Part shown: positions 58,869 through 64,000 of the stretch, in pieces
Position numbering within the stretch: position 1 is the stretch's first letter
Layout: the number at the start of each line of letters is the position of its first letter
NCBI GenBank assembly: GCA_016223085.1
Contig: JACRPS010000021.1
Location: forward strand, 144,243 to 208,242
Length of the DNA stretch: 64,000 nt
DNA from: Chloroflexota bacterium
Lineage (GTDB): Bacteria; Chloroflexota; Anaerolineae; Aggregatilineales; Phototrophicaceae
Direction: 5' to 3'
Translations under genes and position numbers: made by a program
The notes under the pieces: model-generated
Told to the model about the DNA's origin: nothing
The model's input: only the letters and a program-made list of their open reading frames with translations
The model's database searches: none

Positions 58869-59342
58869 CTACTGGTTCTCGCTCATCGCTCTAATAAGCT
58901 GATCGGCCAAGTCACGTATATAGTCTTCGTTTTCAGAGAGAACCGAATCCCGTGCACCTGATGAAAATTGGGTATGAACAGAGTGGAGATACTTGACTCG
59001 ACTGGCTGCAATAATCGCCCCTGCAATTGCCCCAATCACGAGAATCAGAATACTGAGCGCGGGCGAACCGAACCTTGTCGCCATATTAATTACAAGGACA
59101 ACCGGGATAGCAATAGCAAAACCCAGAATTAGTCCCATCAACGCGGCGCTTGGATTCGATACTTGTCGTTCCAAATGAACGGACGAAAGATGCGCGACGG
59201 AGTACCACGTATTGTGCATGAAGATGTACTTATCGGTGATCTTGACACTATCGCCGTTGTGATAGTATTTTGCTGCGGGTTCTGAGCGAACCGGCTTCAC
59301 CGACGTACCATTCGTTTCGTGGATTTTCTTAAGCATGGACAT
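58869..59342 (-). CDS. DUF6232-like membrane protein
   Basis: The 157-residue protein has an N-terminal beta-rich PH-like portion (VKITDKYIFMHNTWYSVAHLSSVHL), two membrane helices (about 70-120) and a C-terminal helix. The pattern resembles DUF6232 proteins often seen near effector or signalling genes; this match is by eye. RBS AGGGGGAA precedes ATG. It is followed closely by the single-pass membrane protein. Its place in a nuclease cluster is unexplained. Confidence 0.6.
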   Translation of the reverse strand: MSMLKKIHETNGTSVKPVRSEPAAKYYHNGDSVKITDKYIFMHNTWYSVAHLSSVHLERQVSNPSAALMGLILGFAIAIPVVLVINMATRFGSPALSILILVIGAIAGAIIAASRVKYLHSVHTQFSSGARDSVLSENEDYIRDLADQLIRAMSENQ

Positions 59343-59505
59343 AATGATTTCCCCCTGAACGCGGCCTTATGCAGCGACAGCCGCGCCGAACTTTGAACAT
59401 CTCGCTGCGAAATGTTGGTTAGCATATTCCTATGTAGAACAGCTCTGCTCCTTGAGCAGCGAACCGATACGTTCTTCAAGCCTGGGCGAAAGGGTGTTCA
59501 TCGTT

Positions 59506-59733
59506 TCACGCTGACCGTTCGCGCACATGCAGTACGTCACGTTCGCGCACCGGGCGCACCTGATGCGCCTCGACTGTCACCACATCCAGCGTTTCGCCTT
59601 CGAGCGTAAAAAACTCGATTTCGTAGGCCAAACCGTCGTGGTAGACATGGACAACCGTTCCCACGTCACCGGCGCGTAAATCATACTCGGGCAGATCAAC
59701 CGTCAGCACCGCGCGTTTATGTTCGGGAATCAT
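59506..59733 (-). CDS. DUF4926-like small protein (candidate antitoxin or partner)
   Basis: The 75-residue protein reads HKRAVLTVDLPEYDLRAGDVGTVVHVY and ALYEIEFFT-like SH3-barrel strands, closely resembling DUF4926. Its ATG overlaps the stop of the DUF6883-like gene (ATGA). DUF4926 and DUF6883 genes often lie side by side, as in two-gene toxin-antitoxin or immunity pairs; that reading is inference. Confidence 0.7.
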   Translation of the reverse strand: MIPEHKRAVLTVDLPEYDLRAGDVGTVVHVYHDGLAYEIEFFTLEGETLDVVTVEAHQVRPVRERDVLHVRERSA

Positions 59734-60071
59734 CGCTTCACCTCGTCAATCGGATACGCCGTCACCAGCCGGGGAAACTCGCTGCCGCTGTTTACAATCC
59801 ACACGGCGCGCACCAGCGGCGAACGACCATCCGGCGTTAATATTACGCCTTCGATTATATACTTGATTCCATGCGGGGTTTCCGACCGGCGCGTGACTTC
59901 GTGCGCGGCAGCATGGGCCAGCAGCGCGTCACGCAGCCTGTCCCAGTGAGCGCGGCGGAAGCCAAAGGCCGCGAAAAAGGTTGCCTTGCCGCCGGAGTTC
60001 TCGTCGTGCAGCAGATAACCAACGATTTTGTTTTCTTCAATCAGCGCCCGTTCGAGGTTCGGCAGTTTCAC
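59730..60071 (-). CDS. DUF6883-like protein
   Basis: The 113-residue protein starts with GTG overlapping the methyltransferase stop. It reads MKLPNLERALIEENKIVGYL, HWDRLRDALLAHAA, HGIKYIIEGVIL and VRAVWIVNSGSEFPRLVTAY, the conserved pattern of DUF6883, whose fold is thought to be nuclease-toxin-like. It is coupled on both sides by 4-nt overlaps to the methyltransferase and the DUF4926-like gene. Confidence 0.7.
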   Translation of the reverse strand: MKLPNLERALIEENKIVGYLLHDENSGGKATFFAAFGFRRAHWDRLRDALLAHAAAHEVTRRSETPHGIKYIIEGVILTPDGRSPLVRAVWIVNSGSEFPRLVTAYPIDEVKR

Positions 60072-63000
60072 GCCTCCCCCTCTTCATTCGTCTCTTCCGT
60101 ACTTCCCAACTCAGCACTCGGCACTCGGAACTCGGAACTTCCCAAATACCCCTCGATCACGGCAATGTCGTCTGCGTCCAGGCCATACGCCTGATACACC
60201 AGCGCGTTTAGCTCCGCTTCCAGCGCGGGCAGCGACTCCGGCGAGGATTGGGCCGCTTCGAGGCAGCGGCGGGCCAGCGTGGCGATCCGCTCGCGTAGTT
60301 CCGGCAGCGCATCGGGGATGGGGAGTTGCGAAACATATGGGTATTGCATTGCGTAAGCATCGCCCCGCAATTTCGAGATTATTTGCCCCAAGAAAAACCA
60401 TGTTGTTGCGGAATTCAAAAGCGCCAATAGAAACAGGTCGGTGCTTGGAAGAATAAAGCATTTGTTATTGGCATAGAACGAATTTTCAGCGAATGCAAAC
60501 GCTTGAAACGTTGCTATTTCCTGATAGATTATTTTCGGCTCTTCAAATACTTCGTAATACGCACAGGCGCGTAATTCCCACCACCAGCGGCCCTGATCTT
60601 GGCGGATACGTAACGGTTCTTCGTACTGGCTCAGGTGGTCGTGGATGGCGGGGTACTTTAGCCGGAAAATCGCTCGTGCTTCAACTTCGGTTTTGGCTGC
60701 TGCCCAAGCATTGTCTGCACCATCGTCGCTGCTGTTTTGAATGGCAATCAGGTACAAATCTCGTGCGTCAATCCGCCACCGCTTGACATCCCGCCCGCGC
60801 AGCCAAGGCTTGATGAGGTCGGCGCTGTTTGGGTCTGCCGCGATCAGTTCCGCCCGTTTCGCTCCATCAATGACAAATGCTTCGTTGAAGCCGGTCAAGA
60901 CACCTCGATAGATTTTGCCGTCCACATATTTGCCCAACGGCACACCTGCCATTTTTAACTTCGCAAATACACGCTGCACCGCGCCAGACGAAATCTGCCA
61001 TTCGTTTTCGCCCAGTTCGCGCTGGTTCAGACGGACTCCTCCCGCTAACGCGCCGCGCAAATCTTCCAGCCCGGCCATATCACGCACGGCAGCCGCCGGG
61101 ACTGCTTCGGCAGGCTGTGCCTGTTTGTCTGCAAGCACGATGCAGGGATAAGCAGCGGCCTCAAATACCGGCAGATCGCCAAAGTCCATAATGGCGTTCA
61201 AATGCACATTTTCGCTCAAAAACCGGCGTAATCCCTTGCCATAGTTGGCGCGGAGATACTTGTTTGAAGTGATAAACGAGAGCTGTCCCGCCGGGCGTAG
61301 CAGGTCATACGCCCGTGCAAAGAAGTACACGTACAGGTCTGCCGTGCCTGCATACACGTCAGGATACGACACTTTCAGTTCTGGCTTCTGGTCGGCTAAC
61401 AGTTCTCCACGCACATACGGCGGGTTGGCGATCACAATGTCGAAGCCGCCTTTGGCCGCGAATACCTCGCTGAAGTGCAGCCGGTACAGGAAAAACGGGC
61501 GGCGTCCATCGGGCTTTTTCAGTTCCTCTTCCACGTCAGTGATGCGCTTCAGCCGGGCGGTAGCGTCTTCCAGCTTGCGTTTGTCGGCGGGTTTCAGTCT
61601 GCCGCCGGTCTGCGCCGCCATTTTGCCAAGCCCGTTGATGATCGTCTGGTAGGCTTCGCCGCGTTCCTTCAGCCCGGCGAACACGATACGCCGTTCCAGC
61701 GCGGCGATCTCCTCACGCAGCTTTTTGCGCTCCTCCGGCGAAGCCCGGAAGAACCGTTCGCGCAGTTCCGGTAGCGCCAAGCTCTCGCGGTCACTCTCGA
61801 ACAACATCATCTTCGACTGCACCGGGTTCGGGTCGAACAGCTTCAACTGGTCGTTGACCTGCTCCCACTCGGCTGTCCCGCCCTGTGTTTGCAGCATCCG
61901 AGCCGCCAGTTCGCCCAGAATGGGCTGACCGTCTACCGTCTCGATCAGACTGTTCCCAGCCATCAGGCGGTAGTCGAGGTTCGGCAGAGGCCGCGCCTGC
62001 TCCAGTGTCTGGTCAACCACCAGCGCCAGCCACAGCCGTAGCTGCGCGATTTCGATAGCCTCCGGCTTGATGTCCACGCCGTACAGCGTGTCACGGATGA
62101 TGCGCTCTTTCCAGTCGGCCACTAGCGCCGGTGTCACATCTTGCCCTATTGCGCCTGCACAGGCCGTCCGCAGCCGGATGATTTCGCCCATCATGCCAAT
62201 CAGGAACGAGCCGCTGCCCACCGCCGGATCGAGGACGGTGAGGGTGTCGAGCGCAGCGTTCACCCGTTGCGCTTCCTCTGCCGTCAGTGGCGAGGGCGTA
62301 TCCGGGTCGAAAATGGCGCGGACAGCTTCGCGGCTGACGTTGGCGCTCTCTTCCAGGTATCCTGCCAGCGCCTCCTGGCACATATACGACACGATGGCGC
62401 GAGGCGTGTAGAAGCTGCCGCTTTGTCCCCGGTCACGCTCCTCTAGCATGTTCTCGAACACCTTGCCGAGCATTTCCGGGTCAACCGCCACATCCTGTTC
62501 GAGTGGCGTGTCATCGGCAACAGTGAAGTTGTAGCGGTTGAAAAACGCCAGCACTCCCTGATCGCTGTTAGGGTCAAACAGCGCGTCTGGCAAGGTAATG
62601 ATGCCCTGCGGATCGCGGTCATGGTCAAACAGACCGCCGTTAAGATAGGGGATGCGTAAGCCCTGCCAGCGTGTCACATTATCCGGGCGCTTTGCGTTTA
62701 GGGTATCGAAAAACAGCGGCTCAAGCACCTCGCGATAGTAGTAGCTGCTTTCACCCTCGTTGATCTCTCCGGCGTGTCGGCGCATCGTTTCGCGGTACTG
62801 CTCGGTGAGGAACTTCTGCCTGCCACCGAGCCAGCCCTTGCGCTGTAAGAAGTACAGGAACATCAACCGTCCCAGGAGGCGCTGCGTGAAAGCGTGGAGT
62901 TTGTCGGCATCGTAGAACTCTCGAATGCCGGGGTTGTACTGTACGGCAGCGTCGCGGGCACGATCATAGTAGGTTTTGTACTCGCGGTAGAAGCGGTTGG

Positions 63001-63505
63001 TCACGGTGTTGACATTGAATGCTTCCGCCTGCGCGTCGTAGATTTCCTGCCCGGTGCGCCGGTGCGCGTGGATGTTGTTGAGCGTGTCCAGGTCGTGGCG
63101 GGTTGGGTCGCCGGTGATAACCTTCAGCTTGTTGACACGCACGTTGCTCTTGGAAGAAATGCCTACAAAGCGGGGGTCAACAAATAGCACCTCCCGGTAA
63201 TCGCGGGTGACGACGAGCAATCCCGTTCCACGTTGCAGGACGTTCCAGGCGAGGCCGCGCAGCCGCGTCTGGTGAAGGTCATCCACTTCAAACAGGTAGA
63301 CGGTGTGCCGCTCACGCCCGCCAATGATGTAGACCCTGCGAACGGAATCCCGGTCTACCTCATCGAACTCAAACTGATTAAGTTCATCGCCTTGATAGGC
63401 GTACAGGTCTTCAAGGTCGTATCCGAGTAGTCGGAAGGTCTCCTGCACATCGGCGGCAGAGTGGAACGAGAGGTGCTGAATGCCTAAAGAGGAAATAACG
63501 GCCAT
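60068..63505 (-). CDS. Eco57I-type N6-adenine DNA methyltransferase (type IIG/BREX-like)
   Basis: The 1,145-residue protein has an N-terminal region with a nuclease-like look (VYLFEVDDL...TGLLVVTRDY) and a helical segment. The methyltransferase core has YTPRAIVSYM, motif I VLDPAVGSGSF (about 423-433), VDIKPEAIEIAQLRLWLAL and motif IV NPPY at 694-697. A C-terminal target-recognition region of about 350 residues follows. It methylates adenine in host DNA; the N-terminus may or may not cleave, since no clean PD-(D/E)XK is seen. It heads the leftward run of DUF6883/DUF4926, DUF262-HNH and PLD-helicase genes. Confidence 0.88.
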   Translation of the reverse strand: MAVISSLGIQHLSFHSAADVQETFRLLGYDLEDLYAYQGDELNQFEFDEVDRDSVRRVYIIGGRERHTVYLFEVDDLHQTRLRGLAWNVLQRGTGLLVVTRDYREVLFVDPRFVGISSKSNVRVNKLKVITGDPTRHDLDTLNNIHAHRRTGQEIYDAQAEAFNVNTVTNRFYREYKTYYDRARDAAVQYNPGIREFYDADKLHAFTQRLLGRLMFLYFLQRKGWLGGRQKFLTEQYRETMRRHAGEINEGESSYYYREVLEPLFFDTLNAKRPDNVTRWQGLRIPYLNGGLFDHDRDPQGIITLPDALFDPNSDQGVLAFFNRYNFTVADDTPLEQDVAVDPEMLGKVFENMLEERDRGQSGSFYTPRAIVSYMCQEALAGYLEESANVSREAVRAIFDPDTPSPLTAEEAQRVNAALDTLTVLDPAVGSGSFLIGMMGEIIRLRTACAGAIGQDVTPALVADWKERIIRDTLYGVDIKPEAIEIAQLRLWLALVVDQTLEQARPLPNLDYRLMAGNSLIETVDGQPILGELAARMLQTQGGTAEWEQVNDQLKLFDPNPVQSKMMLFESDRESLALPELRERFFRASPEERKKLREEIAALERRIVFAGLKERGEAYQTIINGLGKMAAQTGGRLKPADKRKLEDATARLKRITDVEEELKKPDGRRPFFLYRLHFSEVFAAKGGFDIVIANPPYVRGELLADQKPELKVSYPDVYAGTADLYVYFFARAYDLLRPAGQLSFITSNKYLRANYGKGLRRFLSENVHLNAIMDFGDLPVFEAAAYPCIVLADKQAQPAEAVPAAAVRDMAGLEDLRGALAGGVRLNQRELGENEWQISSGAVQRVFAKLKMAGVPLGKYVDGKIYRGVLTGFNEAFVIDGAKRAELIAADPNSADLIKPWLRGRDVKRWRIDARDLYLIAIQNSSDDGADNAWAAAKTEVEARAIFRLKYPAIHDHLSQYEEPLRIRQDQGRWWWELRACAYYEVFEEPKIIYQEIATFQAFAFAENSFYANNKCFILPSTDLFLLALLNSATTWFFLGQIISKLRGDAYAMQYPYVSQLPIPDALPELRERIATLARRCLEAAQSSPESLPALEAELNALVYQAYGLDADDIAVIEGYLGSSEFRVPSAELGSTEETNEEGEA

Positions 63506-63649
63506 TTGTGTCTCTTAAAGAAGGTGTGCCCCAATTCTCTCACATCATACGTCTAACAGCGTAGTACAGACAATTAATATTCGCAACTATGAAGAAATTG
63601 TAAGACAAATGCTTTTAGAAAGCGGGGAGTGCTGATGGCACTAAAACAA

Positions 63650-63868
63650 TTACTCTGAATCAGACTCATCCTTATCATCTATTTTCTTCAGTTTTAGGAC
63701 ATAGGGAATAGGATTTAGGCTTTTCATTCCCTCATCCAACAATTGAATAAGAGCAAATGCGACTTTCGATTTTCCTGATCCAATTGGTCCCCTCATGATA
63801 ATATTCTTCCCGTCTTCGTAAACTATCTCAAACCTCTCTGGATGAAGATCAAAGGCAAGTTCAGTGAA
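63650..63868 (-). pseudogene. P-loop ATPase fragment
   Basis: A 72-codon open frame without a suitable upstream start reads FEIVYEDGKNIIMRGPIGSG followed by KSKVAFALIQLL, containing the Walker A GPIGSGKS, and ends after a short charged tail. Nothing of the remaining ATPase is present. The frame is closed upstream by a stop where the sequence changes to IS-like DNA. Probably a gene cut by insertion or rearrangement. Confidence 0.55.
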
Positions 63869-63949
63869 TCACGAAAGTTGAGACGGACTTGACAAGGGAC
63901 TTGGAACGGGTAGGGTTTGGTTACCACACCAACCTAGCCGAACCAAGTC

Positions 63950-64000
63950 ATGACGATCATACCGAAAAATCAACTGAAAGCGGAAGACGTACATCAAACG
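63950..64000 (+). CDS. Start of probable transposase gene, cut by window end
   Basis: Seventeen codons, MTIIPKNQLKAEDVHQT, are visible. The preceding 80 bp (AGTTGAGACGGACTTGAC at about 63876-63893) look like an insertion-sequence end, and a related AGTTGAGATGGACT occurs at 36034-36047. Too short to name a family. Confidence 0.35.
   Translation, partial: MTIIPKNQLKAEDVHQT

Noticed and set aside
52934..63505. Canonical DISARM or BREX system
   Set aside because: The hallmark genes (drmA/drmB; pglZ, brxC) are not present; only the methylase, PLD and helicase modules are shared.

Overview
The window looks like a chromosome segment of a GC-rich, probably anaerobic or facultative member of the Chloroflexota (Anaerolineae-like). 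This is inferred from the gene families present: membrane-anchored LysM/SdrD-like proteins, NarL-type kinases with GAF/PAS sensors, DUF354, a galactose-type ABC system with galT/galK, and SBBP/DUF11 secreted giants. No rRNA is present, so the assignment is not proven.

The left part (1 to about 29.8 kb) reads as core chromosome. It holds a thiolase fragment, an Hsp70-type ATPase with an odd C-terminal beta-rich half, an MFS exporter, tRNA-Ala(GGC), a secreted alpha/beta hydrolase, two polysaccharide-type proteins (GT2, DUF354) and an orphan sensor kinase. A sugar ABC transporter (11.5-15.0 kb) lies next to a galT...galK cluster on the other strand. Between galT and galK sit a possible PD-(D/E)XK-like protein and a remarkable TIR-membrane-pseudoprotease fusion. 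Two membrane-anchored surface proteins follow. A respiratory-looking operon then runs from an ArsR regulator through an 11-heme cytochrome lipoprotein, a four-rhodanese protein, an octaheme cytochrome and a Tat-exported Fe-S protein to an NrfD-type membrane subunit. The first cytochrome is interrupted by an in-frame UGA followed at once by a SECIS-like hairpin, so it is a candidate selenoprotein. Ten copies of a palindromic repeat (GTAGGG...CCCTAC) are scattered between genes in this part.

From about 29.85 kb onward the character changes. The palindromic repeats stop, tRNA-like remnants mark the boundary, and mobile-element genes appear. There is a 1,970-residue secreted protein, an AP2-HNH endonuclease, a truncated phosphoesterase, IS630- and IS3-type remnants, a tyrosine recombinase beside a dif-like site (with a second dif-like site 13 kb away), an HNH protein and an XRE regulator. 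Six copies of an operator-like palindrome, GCTAACnGTTAGC, occur only here, at 36.6-39.3 and 51.4-52.9 kb. Between these two groups lies a cargo block (39.6-49.1 kb). In it a sensor kinase, response regulator, aminoglycoside-adenylyltransferase-like enzyme and UGT-type glycosyltransferase overlap by 4 nt each. Secreted proteins, an APH-like kinase and a fasciclin protein lie upstream.

The right end (52.9-63.5 kb) is a defence-like island read leftward: an Eco57I-type adenine methyltransferase translationally coupled to a DUF6883/DUF4926-like pair, two membrane proteins, a DUF262-HNH (GmrSD-like) protein, a small protein and a PLD-SNF2 helicase. It ends in a P-loop ATPase fragment and the start of what is probably an insertion sequence.
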